From NCBI RefSeq assembly GCF_023072615.1, contig NZ_JAKNRW010000019.1, forward strand, positions 35,964-99,963: DNA of 64,000 nt, read 5' to 3'. Below the pieces are notes generated by a model that was not told the origin of the DNA, ran no database searches, and saw only the letters and a list, made by a program, of their open reading frames with translations. Numbering within the stretch: position 1 is the stretch's first letter; every line of letters begins with the position of its first letter. This DNA is from Pseudomonas violetae (lineage in GTDB: Bacteria; Pseudomonadota; Gammaproteobacteria; Pseudomonadales; Pseudomonadaceae). Positions 44,563 to 53,244 of the stretch are shown here, one piece after another. A program made the translations under genes and the position numbers.

Positions 44563-44844
44563 TCAGCGTTTTCGAGCTCGCTCGTACACTTCGCTGCGCT
44601 CGCGCTTGCCTACAGCCACTACTGAAACGACTACACGCTCATCAACTACTTGATAAACCGGACGATATCCCGATGCCTTCAGCTTTATTTTGTAGCAGTC
44701 AGACATTCCATGCAGGGAGTCCGAAGGTATTCGAGGCACCTCTAATCTTTCTGCCAGCTTTTTCTTGAACTGCTCGCGCAATGTATGTTCCAGCTTGTCC
44801 CACTCCTTGCGAGCCGATGGCAGAAACTCGAGCTTATAAGTCAT
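44563..44844 (-). CDS. RelE/ParE-superfamily toxin
   Basis: A 93-residue basic protein with the RelE-like fold pattern: YKLEFLPSARKEWDKL at the start, then GYRPVYQVVDERVVVSVVAVGKR, where the Arg and the final-strand Lys/Arg cluster (RERSEVYERARKR) are the usual catalytic or RNA-contacting residues. RelE-type enzymes cut mRNA on the ribosome. It overlaps the antitoxin gene by 11 nt. Confidence 0.9.
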   Translation of the reverse strand: MTYKLEFLPSARKEWDKLEHTLREQFKKKLAERLEVPRIPSDSLHGMSDCYKIKLKASGYRPVYQVVDERVVVSVVAVGKRERSEVYERARKR

Positions 44845-45079
44845 CCAGCGTTACCGGCACCGGTGTCTCATGAAGACGCGAGCGAACGATTTCCGCCAGC
44901 TCGAGATCGTCGAGGCGCTCAACCATGCGTTCGAAAACATCCGCAGGAACCCTGTAACCCATCACGCGATTATGATTAAGCACTGCAACAGGACCACCCA
45001 ATGCGCCGTTTAGAACGGCTGAAGGATTTTTCTTCAACTCAGAAACGCTGACAGCCATATTGGCTAAAACATTTTGCAT
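44834..45079 (-). CDS. Phd/YefM-family antitoxin
   Basis: An 81-residue protein with an N-terminal Phd/YefM DNA-binding fold (MAVSVSELKKNPSAVL, then GPVAVLNHNRVMGYRV) and an acidic C-terminal tail (LHETPVPVTLDDL) that would clamp the toxin. It most resembles StbD-type antitoxins paired with RelE toxins. It comes first and overlaps the toxin gene. Confidence 0.9.
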   Translation of the reverse strand: MQNVLANMAVSVSELKKNPSAVLNGALGGPVAVLNHNRVMGYRVPADVFERMVERLDDLELAEIVRSRLHETPVPVTLDDL

Positions 45080-45083
45080 AATT

Positions 45084-45115
45084 AAGACCTCATTGAAGTC
45101 CTAATTCAGGTCCTT
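45084..45115 (-). promoter_or_regulatory. Probable toxin-antitoxin operator
   Basis: GACCT (45086-45090) and AGGTC (45108-45112) form an inverted repeat around AAGTCCT, just before the antitoxin start. Such repeats are the normal autoregulation site of these operons. Confidence 0.45.
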
Positions 45116-45158
45116 TTTTTCACCGACCAGCAATCCTGAAATTACGTTCCTCTGGCTG

Positions 45159-45404
45159 TTAAGCGCCCCGCCCCTTTCTCAACAACACATTCAACTGATC
45201 GATCACCTCCGCCCAGTCCGCATCATCCAGAATCTCGTCCCGCAGGAACGCTGCCTGGCTCTGGGTCCAGAAAAACGCGTCCGCCAAATGTAACTCCGGC
45301 TTAAGGGGTGAGTGAGTGGCGATGAACTGATCGATGCTGACCGGATCGTCGGCCAGCCCTAGCTGCTTGAACAGAGTGGGCAAGCTATGCGTTGGGGATT
45401 CCAT
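45159..45404 (-). CDS. DUF2789 small protein
   Basis: An 81-residue acidic protein matching DUF2789 (SLPTLFKQLGLADDPVSIDQFI, FFWTQSQAAFLRDEILDDADWAEVIDQL). A clear ribosome site (AGGAG) precedes ATG 45404. Function unknown. It stands alone, followed by the toxin-antitoxin pair. Confidence 0.88.
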   Translation of the reverse strand: MESPTHSLPTLFKQLGLADDPVSIDQFIATHSPLKPELHLADAFFWTQSQAAFLRDEILDDADWAEVIDQLNVLLRKGRGA

Positions 45405-45429
45405 GTCAGGCTCCTGTGGTGATCCAGAA

Positions 45430-45496
45430 ATAATCGCGAGCAGGCTCTCTCACACAGTTGAGCGCAATTTCCATGTGGGAGCGAGCCTGCTCACGA
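45430..45496. repeat. REP pair
   Basis: Half copy GCGAGCAGGCTCTCTC near 45435 and a full copy GTGGGAGCGAGCCTGCTC near 45475, inverted. Confidence 0.8.
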
Positions 45497-45521
45497 ATAG
45501 ATGTCGCTGACGCCGCAGAAT

Positions 45522-45983
45522 TCAATCACTCACCTCGACCACCTGCGCGTGCGGCACCATTTTCAAGAATTGCGGCACACTCATGTGCAGCAGGTTGTTG
45601 TGATTACCCGCCTCCAGGTAGATGTCTTTCTGCCGCGTCAGCAACGGGTCGATGACCATGTCCAGGCCGTAGGACTCACCCAGCGCCGGCACCGCTCCGC
45701 GTTCACAGTCATTGAACAGGTGCGCCAGGTTGCTTTCACGAGTGATCTGCCACTCGCCGCTGCCGCGAACCTTGCTCAAGTCCAGGTGGCGACTGGCCGG
45801 CAGGACGGCCATCAGGTAACGCCCATGGTGATCATCCAGGATCACCGACTTGGCCACTCGTTCGGCCGGAATACCGGCGACACGCGCGGTTTCCAGGCTG
45901 CTGGCCGAGTGAGGGTGGCTGACGATGTCAAATTCGCAATTGGCCTTTTCCAGGCTGTCCTGCACGGTTCTTGCCATACGCAT
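45522..45983 (-). CDS. YbaK/EbsC-family aminoacyl-tRNA deacylase
   Basis: A 153-residue editing domain that hydrolyses mischarged tRNA in trans. Family features are HSASSLETARVAGIP, VAKSVILDDH with the invariant Lys, and the glycine-rich VPALGESYGLDMVID. Ybak, ProX and related types cannot be told apart by eye. ATG 45983 was chosen, with GAGGTG just upstream; ATG 45977 is a close alternative. Confidence 0.9.
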   Translation of the reverse strand: MRMARTVQDSLEKANCEFDIVSHPHSASSLETARVAGIPAERVAKSVILDDHHGRYLMAVLPASRHLDLSKVRGSGEWQITRESNLAHLFNDCERGAVPALGESYGLDMVIDPLLTRQKDIYLEAGNHNNLLHMSVPQFLKMVPHAQVVEVSD

Positions 45984-46183
45984 GATGCACCTCGGTGCCC
46001 GCACGGCTCAGCTGCGGACGATGATTAATCCTGTTGGCTCCATTAGGAAAGTCTAGGCCCGCCAGAACGATCGCGGGGGAAATCCGCCCATCGGGCCGGC
46101 GTGACGATTGATCAAAACTCATACAGTCGAGCCCTCGACTAGACTCTATTCAGAGCCACTGGCTGACTCTCCCGGAGGGTCAC

Positions 46184-46717
46184 GTGAACACCCGATGTTG
46201 TGCGGCTGCATTCTTCCTGGCGCTGAGCGGATCGGCTTTCGCTGCGGACCCGCTTGTGCTGCTGGTACCCAACCCGATCGGCATCTGGCTGATCATCTTT
46301 GGCCTGGGTTTCATGATCGCCGAAGCCGCCCTGCCCAACTACGGCGTGATCGGCCTGGGCGGTATCGTGATGTTCGTGATTGGCGCGGTGATCCTGACCA
46401 ACACCGAGGTCCCGGTGCCGATGATGATCGGTCTGGGCCTGCTCAGCGGGTTGCTGCTGATTTACCTGCTGATCCACGCCCTGAAAACCCGACCGCGCCA
46501 CACCGTCAGCGGGGACGCCGGGCTGATCGGCAGCGTGACACCGGTCACCGCCCTGCAAACCGGCAACACCTTGGCCGGCTGGGTGCACCTGCAAGGAGAA
46601 CAGTGGCAAGTCCACAGCGCCACACCGTTGCAACCCGGCCAGCGGGTGCGGGTGGTAGCGCGCAAGGGATTACTGCTGCAAGTCGCCGCGGCTGATGCGC
46701 CGCCACACGGAGAATAA
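46184..46717 (+). CDS. NfeD-family membrane protein
   Basis: A 177-residue protein that starts at GTG 46184 after a strong GGAGGG. It has a signal-like helix, further membrane helices (about 30-100) and a C-terminal OB-fold NfeD domain (TVSGDAGLIGSVTPV, then VHLQGEQWQVHS). NfeD proteins act with stomatin-like proteins, and the next gene, 2 nt away, encodes one. The short form without the ClpP-like protease is seen here. The pair is thought to affect membrane microdomains. Confidence 0.9.
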   Translation: MNTRCCAAAFFLALSGSAFAADPLVLLVPNPIGIWLIIFGLGFMIAEAALPNYGVIGLGGIVMFVIGAVILTNTEVPVPMMIGLGLLSGLLLIYLLIHALKTRPRHTVSGDAGLIGSVTPVTALQTGNTLAGWVHLQGEQWQVHSATPLQPGQRVRVVARKGLLLQVAAADAPPHGE

Positions 46718-46719
46718 CC

Positions 46720-47478
46720 ATGGGTCTGCAACTGGGTTTTGCCGCGCTACTGCTGTTGCTGATTGCCCTGGCGGGGTCGACCTTTCGCATCCTGCGCGAA
46801 TACGAACGCGGCGTGGTGTTCCAGCTCGGCCGCTTCTGGCAGGTCAAGGGGCCGGGCCTGATCCTGCTGATTCCGGTTGTGCAGCAGATGGTCCGGGTCG
46901 ATCTGCGCACGATAGTGCTCGATGTGCCGCCTCAGGACGTGATCACCCGCGACAACGTCTCGGTCAAGGTCAACGCCGTGTTGTACTTCCGCGTCCTCGA
47001 TCCGCAAAAGGCGATCATTCAGGTCGAGGACTTCCTCATGGCCACCAGCCAACTGGCACAAACCACCTTGCGCGCGGTACTGGGCAAACACGAACTCGAC
47101 GAGCTGCTGGCCGAACGCGAGCGCCTGAACATCGACATCCAGCAAGTGCTCGACGCACAGACCGATGCCTGGGGCATCAAGGTCGCCAACGTCGAGATCA
47201 AACACGTCGACCTCAACGAATCGATGGTCCGCGCCATCGCCAAACAGGCCGAAGCCGAACGTGAGCGCCGGGCCAAAGTCATCCACGCCGAAGGTGAATT
47301 GCAGGCCTCGGAAAAACTGATGCAGGCCGCCGAAATGCTTGGCCGTCAGCCGGGGGCGATGCAGTTGAGGTATATGCAGACGTTGAGTTCGATTGCCGGG
47401 GATAAGAGCTCGACGATTGTGTTTCCACTGCCGATTGAGTTGTTGAAGGGGATGGCGGATTTGTCTGGGAAGGGTTGA
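46720..47478 (+). CDS. Slipin/stomatin (SPFH) membrane protein
   Basis: A 252-residue band-7 protein: one N-terminal membrane helix (about 4-22), the SPFH domain (EYERGVVFQLGRFWQVKGPG to about 170) and an Ala/Glu-rich coiled coil (AIAKQAEAERERRAKVIHAEGELQAS). It is translated just after nfeD and forms the usual NfeD-slipin pair involved in membrane organisation or proteolysis. Confidence 0.93.
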   Translation: MGLQLGFAALLLLLIALAGSTFRILREYERGVVFQLGRFWQVKGPGLILLIPVVQQMVRVDLRTIVLDVPPQDVITRDNVSVKVNAVLYFRVLDPQKAIIQVEDFLMATSQLAQTTLRAVLGKHELDELLAERERLNIDIQQVLDAQTDAWGIKVANVEIKHVDLNESMVRAIAKQAEAERERRAKVIHAEGELQASEKLMQAAEMLGRQPGAMQLRYMQTLSSIAGDKSSTIVFPLPIELLKGMADLSGKG

Positions 47479-47562
47479 GGAGCCGCAATCTACTCGTTTG
47501 GTGAGCTTCATTTTGAGCCTATATTTCAGGGCAACCTGGAGATTCAGGCCGTTGCTCAATCG

Positions 47563-47832
47563 TCAGCCCGCTTGGGCCTCTAGCTTCTGACCCAATACAG
47601 CCAACGCATCACATCCGTCCTGGATGAGGATGTATGCAACGTTGGCGAAATGCGCCAGGTCATGCCCTTCGGCATCTTTCACATCAAGGCAGGTGAGGCT
47701 GTTTAGCAGATTGCGCGCAGCTTTGATTCGGTGGGTCGCGGTTTCGAGAAGGTCTGATACGCGCGCATCAGTGTCGATATACAGGGTTGGGCCAACGCTG
47801 AAATTGCCCTGCAGGGGGAGATATTGAGGCAT
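47563..47832 (-). CDS. DUF6124-like small helical protein, second copy
   Basis: An 89-residue protein; residues about 20-88 align by eye with 45-115 of the product of 36341-36694 (DLLETATHRIKAARNLLNSL, then FANVAYILIQDGCDALAVLGQKLE). The disordered N-terminal extension of the first copy is shorter here. It is preceded by the same kind of structured leader. Function unknown. Confidence 0.75.
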   Translation of the reverse strand: MPQYLPLQGNFSVGPTLYIDTDARVSDLLETATHRIKAARNLLNSLTCLDVKDAEGHDLAHFANVAYILIQDGCDALAVLGQKLEAQAG

Positions 47833-47859
47833 GTTTTAAACTCATCTGATTAGGAGAAA

Positions 47860-47966
47860 CTCCCACCCTTTCCGCGGCTAAACGAATTAGGGTGGTAGCT
47901 GTACGCGGGTTAGCCGACCGGACAGATGCACCCGGCACACCCGAAGGTGTCCCACGCACAGCCACC
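47860..47966 (-). ncRNA. Structured leader RNA upstream of DUF6124-like gene, copy 2
   Basis: On the minus strand GGTGGCTGTGCG (47955-47966) pairs with CGTACAGCTACC (47894-47905), enclosing ACACC-TTCG-GGTGT and a GCCGG/CCGGTCGGC hairpin. A separate stem-loop with ACCCT/AGGGT arms and loop TTCGTTTAG follows. Compared with copy 1, stem bases change in pairs while loops TTCG, CTAACC and TTCGTTTAG are kept. Confidence 0.65.
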
Positions 47967-48453
47967 ATAGACATGAAAATGCCAGGCAGCAAAAAGCGCC
48001 GCGTCTGGACGGGCGCTTGTGCATCATCTGTAACGACCGGCTAAAGTCGATCACCAATTCGTCGGCGACGGGCAAACTATAGGGCACCCCTCGAACGATG
48101 TAAAACTTTTGCAGAGTGGGGGAGTTAGGTGGGAGCAGCCGCGATAAGGGCACGGCTGTATTTTTTTGATGCGCGGCTCTCGTGGTGGGAGCTTGCTCGG
48201 AAGTGCAACCATTCTGTGATCAAGTAGTCGCCTGATACGCTTTAATCGCGAGCAGGCTCACTCCTACAGGGGATCTGCGGCGGCCGCGGCAGATGCGGTT
48301 CAATGTGGGAGTGGGCTTGCTCGCGAAAGCGGTGCCTCAGTCAGCATGGATACTGAATGTGACGGCCTCTTCGCGGGCAGCCCGCTTCCACAGGGATTAG
48401 TGGTGTCGATTCAAGTTGAGTCGTTCGAGCTCCCACAGCTTCTGCAATTTGCC
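47967..48453. other. REP-rich intergenic region
   Basis: About 490 bp. The left part holds the promoter side of the second leader. From 48180 to 48400 there are four REP copies: near 48187 (half), 48248 (GCGAGCAGGCTCACTCCTAC), 48305 (GTGGGAGTGGGCTTGCTCGC) and 48371 (GCGGGCAGCCCGCTTCCAC). No gene seen. Confidence 0.7.
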
Positions 48454-50919
48454 TTACCAATCGTAGGTCAGGCTCGACACCACAGTCCGGCCATCGCCGT
48501 AGTAGCAGTCCCACTGGCTGCGACAACTGGCGACATATTCCTTGTCCGTGAGGTTCTTCACGTTCAGCGCCAGTTTCACGCCTTTGAGGCGAAAGGCGGA
48601 GGTGCCCAGGTCGTAGGTCAGGCTGGCGTCATACACCGTGTAGGACGGAATCTGGAATGCGCCTGGGTAGTCATCGCCGTAATTGCCCCTGGCATAACGC
48701 GCACCCACGCCGGCGCCCAATCCCGACAAGGGTGTATCGCCGAGCAAGGTGTAGTTGACCCAGAGCGCGGCGGTCAGCGGCGGGTTGCCGGCCGGGTGTC
48801 GGCCTTTGCGGCCGTCGTTGTCCTTGGTGTACTTGATGTCGTTGCGCGATGCCGAAGCGATCACGTCCAGTGCCTCGGTCAGCTCTGCCTTGGCTTCGAG
48901 CTCGATGCCTTTGGAGCGTATGGCGCCGCTTTGGTTGCTGAACCCAGGGTTGCCGAGATCGGTGGTCAGGATATTTTCCTGTTCCAGCTCATAAGCGGAA
49001 ATCTGCACGAAGCTGTTTTGTCCTGGCGGTTGATACTTCACGCCTGCTTCGTACTGCTTGCCGGTGGAGGGGTCGAACGCTTTGCCCTGGACGTTGGTGC
49101 CACTGAGCGGCAGGAACGATTCCGAGTAGCTGACAAAGGGTGCCAAGCCGTTATCAAACAGGTAGACGATGCCGCCGCGGCCGGTGAACTTTTCATCCTT
49201 GCTGCTGGTATGAGCGCCGCTGAGCGGTTGTTTGTTGTCGGTCTCGGCCCAGTCGTAGCGACCGCCGAGGACAAAGATCCACTGGTCGAGCTTGATCTGA
49301 TCCTGGGCGTATAAACCGGTCTGGGTGATGGTGTTGTCCCAGCGATAGTTGTTGCCGAAATTCAGCGGTTGACCGTAGGAGGGCGTGAACAGGTCGATGA
49401 TTGGCGGGTTGTAGTCGTACAGGCCGTCGAACTTCGAATTGAAGTGGTAGTAATCAAGGCCGACGATTGCGGTATGGCTGAATGGACCGGTGTCGAATTC
49501 GGCCTGGGCGATGTTATCCACGCCGAAGACTTTGTTGTCCTGTTGCCAGTCCACGCCGTAGCGGGTCTGGTAGCGCTGGTCGTTTTGCCCGGTGATCGGG
49601 TTGGTGACGAACCGGTAACCGTGCAGCGGCGCGGTATAATGGTCATTGACCCGGGCGTAACGCGCATTCTGCTTCAAGGTCCAGACGTCGTTCAGGCGGT
49701 GGGAAAACTCGTAGCCGAAGGCATACTGCTCACGGTGGTAGTCGTTGACGCCGGGCTCACCGAGGAAAAGGTCGCGGTCAATCTTGCCGTTGGGGTTGTC
49801 GAACAGTGTGCCCACTGCAGGCAGGCCCTGCGCCTCAGGTACGCCTTTGTCTTTCTGGTACTGGGCGAACACTGTCAGGCTGGTGCCTTCACTCGGCCGC
49901 CAGGTAAAACTGGGCGCGATGAACTGGCGCCGCTCTTCGACGTAATCGATTTCGTCATTGCTGTCGTTGGCCAGGGCGGTCAGGCGATAGAGGAACTTGC
50001 CCTCGTCATCCAGCGGGCCACCGAGGTCGAGGGCCGCGCTTTTATGGTCGTAGCTGCCGGCCTCGAATTTGATTTGATGCAGGGGCGTTTCGGTTGGACG
50101 TTTGCTGACCAGATTGACGATACCGCCTGGCTGATTCTGCCCATACAGCACCGACGCCGGACCCTTGAGCACCTCAATCCGCTCCAGCGAGTAAGGCTCG
50201 ATCTGCAGCGCACCACCGGTACTGCCGCCGCCATAGGGCAGGTGCAAGCCATCGAGGTACAACGGTGTAGGCGAGAACCCGCGCGAGGTCGGCTCATCGA
50301 AAATCTTCACTCGGTCAGAGAAACCACCACCCGTGATGCCTGGTGTATAACGCAGGGCTTCGGTGACACTTTGCGCGCTGCGTGAGTTGATCTCGGCGGC
50401 GGTGACGACGTTGATGGTTTGCGGAATTTCCACCAGCGCCGCATCAGTCTTGGTCCCGGTGGCACTGCGCTTGGCAACGATGCCAGCGACCGGGCCCCAG
50501 GCATTTTCCAGCGCCTCGGTGGCATTCACCTGGGTAACGCCCAGTTGTAGCGGACCGTCTTGCGCGACGGTTTGCAACGACCAGCCGCCCTGAGCGTAAA
50601 CGGCCTGCAAGCCACTGCCTGCCAGCACACGCTCAAGACCTCGAGCCACATCGTACCGCCCCTGCAACCCGGTGCTGCGTTTACCCAAGGTGAGCTGAGC
50701 GTCCACCGATAGCAGAATCCCCGCCTGACGGGCAAAACGATTCAGCACCTGATCGAGATTGCCGGCGCCGATGCTGTACTGGCGCACCTGGCTGACGCTT
50801 GCCTCTTCAGCCCAAGACAGGGACGGCAGCATCGGTGTAGTGGCCAGCAGGGTGGCGAACACGCCACGGCGCATTACACCATTCAAAGGAAAAATCTTCT
50901 GTGTTGGGCGGTGTGGCAT
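48454..50919 (-). CDS. TonB-dependent ferrisiderophore receptor with signalling domain
   Basis: An 821-residue outer-membrane receptor. After the signal peptide comes an STN (secretin/TonB N-terminal) signalling domain (about 45-100; YSIGAGNLDQVLNRFARQAG), then the plug (about 140-250; PQTINVVTAAEINSRSAQSV and GPASVLYGQNQPGGIVNLVSK) and a beta-barrel ending in LTYDW. The STN domain means it transmits ligand binding to a FecR-type regulator, encoded next. ATG 50919 is favoured by GGGGAG 7 nt upstream. It resembles FoxA/FiuA-type receptors for hydroxamates, but the ligand is not certain. Confidence 0.92.
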   Translation of the reverse strand: MPHRPTQKIFPLNGVMRRGVFATLLATTPMLPSLSWAEEASVSQVRQYSIGAGNLDQVLNRFARQAGILLSVDAQLTLGKRSTGLQGRYDVARGLERVLAGSGLQAVYAQGGWSLQTVAQDGPLQLGVTQVNATEALENAWGPVAGIVAKRSATGTKTDAALVEIPQTINVVTAAEINSRSAQSVTEALRYTPGITGGGFSDRVKIFDEPTSRGFSPTPLYLDGLHLPYGGGSTGGALQIEPYSLERIEVLKGPASVLYGQNQPGGIVNLVSKRPTETPLHQIKFEAGSYDHKSAALDLGGPLDDEGKFLYRLTALANDSNDEIDYVEERRQFIAPSFTWRPSEGTSLTVFAQYQKDKGVPEAQGLPAVGTLFDNPNGKIDRDLFLGEPGVNDYHREQYAFGYEFSHRLNDVWTLKQNARYARVNDHYTAPLHGYRFVTNPITGQNDQRYQTRYGVDWQQDNKVFGVDNIAQAEFDTGPFSHTAIVGLDYYHFNSKFDGLYDYNPPIIDLFTPSYGQPLNFGNNYRWDNTITQTGLYAQDQIKLDQWIFVLGGRYDWAETDNKQPLSGAHTSSKDEKFTGRGGIVYLFDNGLAPFVSYSESFLPLSGTNVQGKAFDPSTGKQYEAGVKYQPPGQNSFVQISAYELEQENILTTDLGNPGFSNQSGAIRSKGIELEAKAELTEALDVIASASRNDIKYTKDNDGRKGRHPAGNPPLTAALWVNYTLLGDTPLSGLGAGVGARYARGNYGDDYPGAFQIPSYTVYDASLTYDLGTSAFRLKGVKLALNVKNLTDKEYVASCRSQWDCYYGDGRTVVSSLTYDW

Positions 50920-51020
50920 TCCGGAACTCCCCATGAGAATGCTTCTTGATTTGCTTTCAAGAGGTATCCCGAACGGGGGATGAAAACCGACAAGCATTTG
51001 GTTAATTTATTTTTTCAGCA

Positions 51021-51977
51021 TCAGGCGCGACGTTTCACCGTCACCCAGTAACGGGTCACGGACTCGACATGCACCGGCAACGTGCGTTCGAGGGCGGCCA
51101 GCACCGAGTCGGTGTTATCGAGCGGGAACACCCCGGTCAACAGCAACTGCGAGGCCGCCTCGTCGCAACGAATCCAGCCAGGCCGATAGCGCGCCAGCTC
51201 GGCCAGGAAACGACCCAGTGGCTGACGCTCGGCCACCAGTCGGCCCTGGCTCCAGCTGCTGTCATCCGGGTTCGCGAGTTGCCTTGGGCCCGTACCGGTG
51301 GCACTGAACCACAGGCTGTCGCCGGCATTCATGTGTGCGGTGGTGCCATGGCGCGGGCTGATGCGTAATCGGCCTTCGTACAATTCGACTCGTGCGCCGT
51401 CGTCCATTTCACGCACCGAGAATCGGGTCCCCAGCGCCTGGACATCGCCGCTGGCGGTTTCCACAATCAACGGACGGACGGGGTCATGCCCACTGTTGAG
51501 CAGAATTTCGCCGCTGAGCAAGCGGATGCGCCGCTCCTGCGCGGTGAAGCGCAGGTCGACTGCAGTGTTGCTATTGAGGTCGAGCCGGGTGCCATCGCTC
51601 AGGGTCATGTGCCTGATTTCGCCGGTCGCGGTGCGGTGCTCCGCGAACGTCGAGCGCCAGGAGACCTGGTTTTGCAGGAGATATCCGCTGCCGCCAGCGA
51701 CCAGCAACAGGCCGAGCATTTTCAGCGCTGCACGGCGCTGCGGGTCGGGACTGTCACGCAATACCGCCCGCGCAAACCCTGCAGGCACCGCGCCGAAGGT
51801 TTCCTGCAACTGCTGCAATCGTTGCCAGGCGCGGCGATGCTCTGGATGGGCGTGCTGCCAAGTGGTGAACGCCTGGCGCTGGTCCGCATCCATTTCGCCG
51901 CCCCAATGCAGCATCAGCCATTCACTGGCCTGCTCGACGATCGCAGTGTCGATCGGACCATCAAGCGCCCGGGTCAT
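51021..51977 (-). CDS. FecR-type transmembrane anti-sigma regulator
   Basis: A 318-residue protein with an N-terminal cytoplasmic domain containing conserved tryptophans (EQASEWLMLHWGGEM, RRAWQRLQQL), one membrane helix (about 84-104), and a periplasmic FecR domain (MTLSDGTRLDLNSNTAVD, GTRFSVREMDDGARVELYEG) with the C-terminal FecR_C part. It would relay the receptor's state to the FecI-like sigma factor. Its start overlaps the sigma stop by 4 nt. Confidence 0.93.
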   Translation of the reverse strand: MTRALDGPIDTAIVEQASEWLMLHWGGEMDADQRQAFTTWQHAHPEHRRAWQRLQQLQETFGAVPAGFARAVLRDSPDPQRRAALKMLGLLLVAGGSGYLLQNQVSWRSTFAEHRTATGEIRHMTLSDGTRLDLNSNTAVDLRFTAQERRIRLLSGEILLNSGHDPVRPLIVETASGDVQALGTRFSVREMDDGARVELYEGRLRISPRHGTTAHMNAGDSLWFSATGTGPRQLANPDDSSWSQGRLVAERQPLGRFLAELARYRPGWIRCDEAASQLLLTGVFPLDNTDSVLAALERTLPVHVESVTRYWVTVKRRA

Positions 51978-52483
51978 GATTCGTAAACCAGTTGGTAGCA
52001 GGCAAGGATCGCCCGGGTCATGTACTTCTGCACCGAGCTGACGGTCACCCCGAGCCGCTCGGCAATCTGTGCATAACTCAAACCTTCGAACTGCGACAGC
52101 AGGAATGCCTGGCGTACGTTATCCGGCATGCGGTCGAGCATCGCGTCTATCTGGGTCAGGGTTTCGAGGATCAAGGCGCGGGTTTCAAGCGAGGGCGATT
52201 CCGGCTCTGGCAGATGCGCGACGCTTTCCAGATAAGCCCGCTCGATCCGCAGTCGCCGCCACTGGTCGATCACCAGGTTGCGCGCAATCTGCGTCAGATA
52301 GCGGCGACTTTCCAGCGGACCAGGCAAGCGCCCGGACACCAGCAGGCGCAGAAACGTATCCTGGGCCACATCCGCCGCATGCTCACGATCACCCAGGCGC
52401 TTGCGCAGCCAGCCTTGCAACCAGCCATGGTTATCGCGGTAAAGACGATGGAGAGAGTCGTTGCCGTCAGTTGCTGCGTCCAT
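51974..52483 (-). CDS. FecI-type ECF sigma factor
   Basis: A 169-residue iron-starvation sigma factor. Region 2 is EHAADVAQDTFLRLL followed by YLTQIARNLVIDQWRRL; region 4 is GLSYAQIAERLGVTVSSVQKYM, the FecI signature. ATG 52483 was chosen over an upstream start that would span the Fur box. Order sigma-regulator-receptor is the standard cell-surface signalling unit. Confidence 0.93.
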   Translation of the reverse strand: MDAATDGNDSLHRLYRDNHGWLQGWLRKRLGDREHAADVAQDTFLRLLVSGRLPGPLESRRYLTQIARNLVIDQWRRLRIERAYLESVAHLPEPESPSLETRALILETLTQIDAMLDRMPDNVRQAFLLSQFEGLSYAQIAERLGVTVSSVQKYMTRAILACYQLVYES

Positions 52484-52504
52484 GGGAGTACTACGCGTGT
52501 GATT

Positions 52505-52523
52505 GATAGCAATTATCATTACA
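52505..52523 (-). promoter_or_regulatory. Fur box upstream of fecI-like gene
   Basis: AATGATAATTGCTATC on the minus strand matches about 14 of 19 positions of GATAATGATAATCATTATC. It sits 21 nt before the sigma factor start, so iron-replete Fur would repress the unit. Confidence 0.75.
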
Positions 52524-52576
52524 CTTTACGCAGCGACTGGCAAAACGGTGTTGATCAACGGCTCGACCCAGGGCCT

Positions 52577-53134
52577 TTAAGGCAGCAGAAAATAGGTCAA
52601 GAACAGCAAAGTCCAAAAGCACAAACCCAGCCCGATCCACACGCCATTGGCAAAAGTTAGCGCAGAGTTCGTATGCCCCTCGGAGTCGTTCTCAGAGTAG
52701 TTGATCGCGGCCTGTGCACTCAGCAAGCAAAAAATCTGCAGAAGTAGCACCAGAAGGCTCATCGCGAATTGGATATGGAAGTCTTGAATCCAAACCGCAG
52801 CACTACTTGTGCATGCAACAACGATGAATGCCAGGGCCAGACTTCTAGGAAACCAGCGAAATTCCCTTCCTGAAGCCTTGATTCGTCGATCGATCCTGGT
52901 GAACAGGGAGTAAATGAAAAACACGCCAAAAATTGTGCGCACCAAAGGTAAAACCTTGTTGCCTGCCGCCCGGTGTAGCTTCCAGTTTTTATAAAGCCAG
53001 TAGGCGATATAAAAACCGTTAGTCGCAACGAACAGCATTGCAAACTTGCTTTTGCTCACCACGTAAAACGCTGGTGAGGTTGGTGCCGCGTCGTGGAGAG
53101 TGGCTGCTGGAGGTGCGTAAGGATCAGCGATCAT
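52577..53134 (-). CDS. Hypothetical four-helix membrane protein
   Basis: A 185-residue protein: a Pro/Ala-rich cytoplasmic start (IADPYAPPAATLHDAAPTSP), then four hydrophobic segments (about 27-45, 65-85, 98-115, 120-142) and a final pair near 160-182. The first helix region FYVVSKSKFAMLFVATNGFY and AYWLYKNWKLHR recall DUF4234-like proteins. Function unknown. The start at ATG 53134 is based on the compositional onset; the ribosome site is weak. Confidence 0.75.
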   Translation of the reverse strand: MIADPYAPPAATLHDAAPTSPAFYVVSKSKFAMLFVATNGFYIAYWLYKNWKLHRAAGNKVLPLVRTIFGVFFIYSLFTRIDRRIKASGREFRWFPRSLALAFIVVACTSSAAVWIQDFHIQFAMSLLVLLLQIFCLLSAQAAINYSENDSEGHTNSALTFANGVWIGLGLCFWTLLFLTYFLLP

Positions 53135-53244
53135 GGAAGCGTAACCATCGTCAGGGAGGAGTCGAAATGCTAAACCCTGGGACGACCGACATTCCGCGCG
53201 CCAGAAAATCAAGACGCGTCCTACAGCCCTGCAGCCGACGTCTG

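Noticed and set aside
44563..45079. Toxin-antitoxin pair as a new defence system
   Set aside because: It is a standard RelE/Phd-type module with the usual overlap and operator; nothing in the sequence departs from known families.
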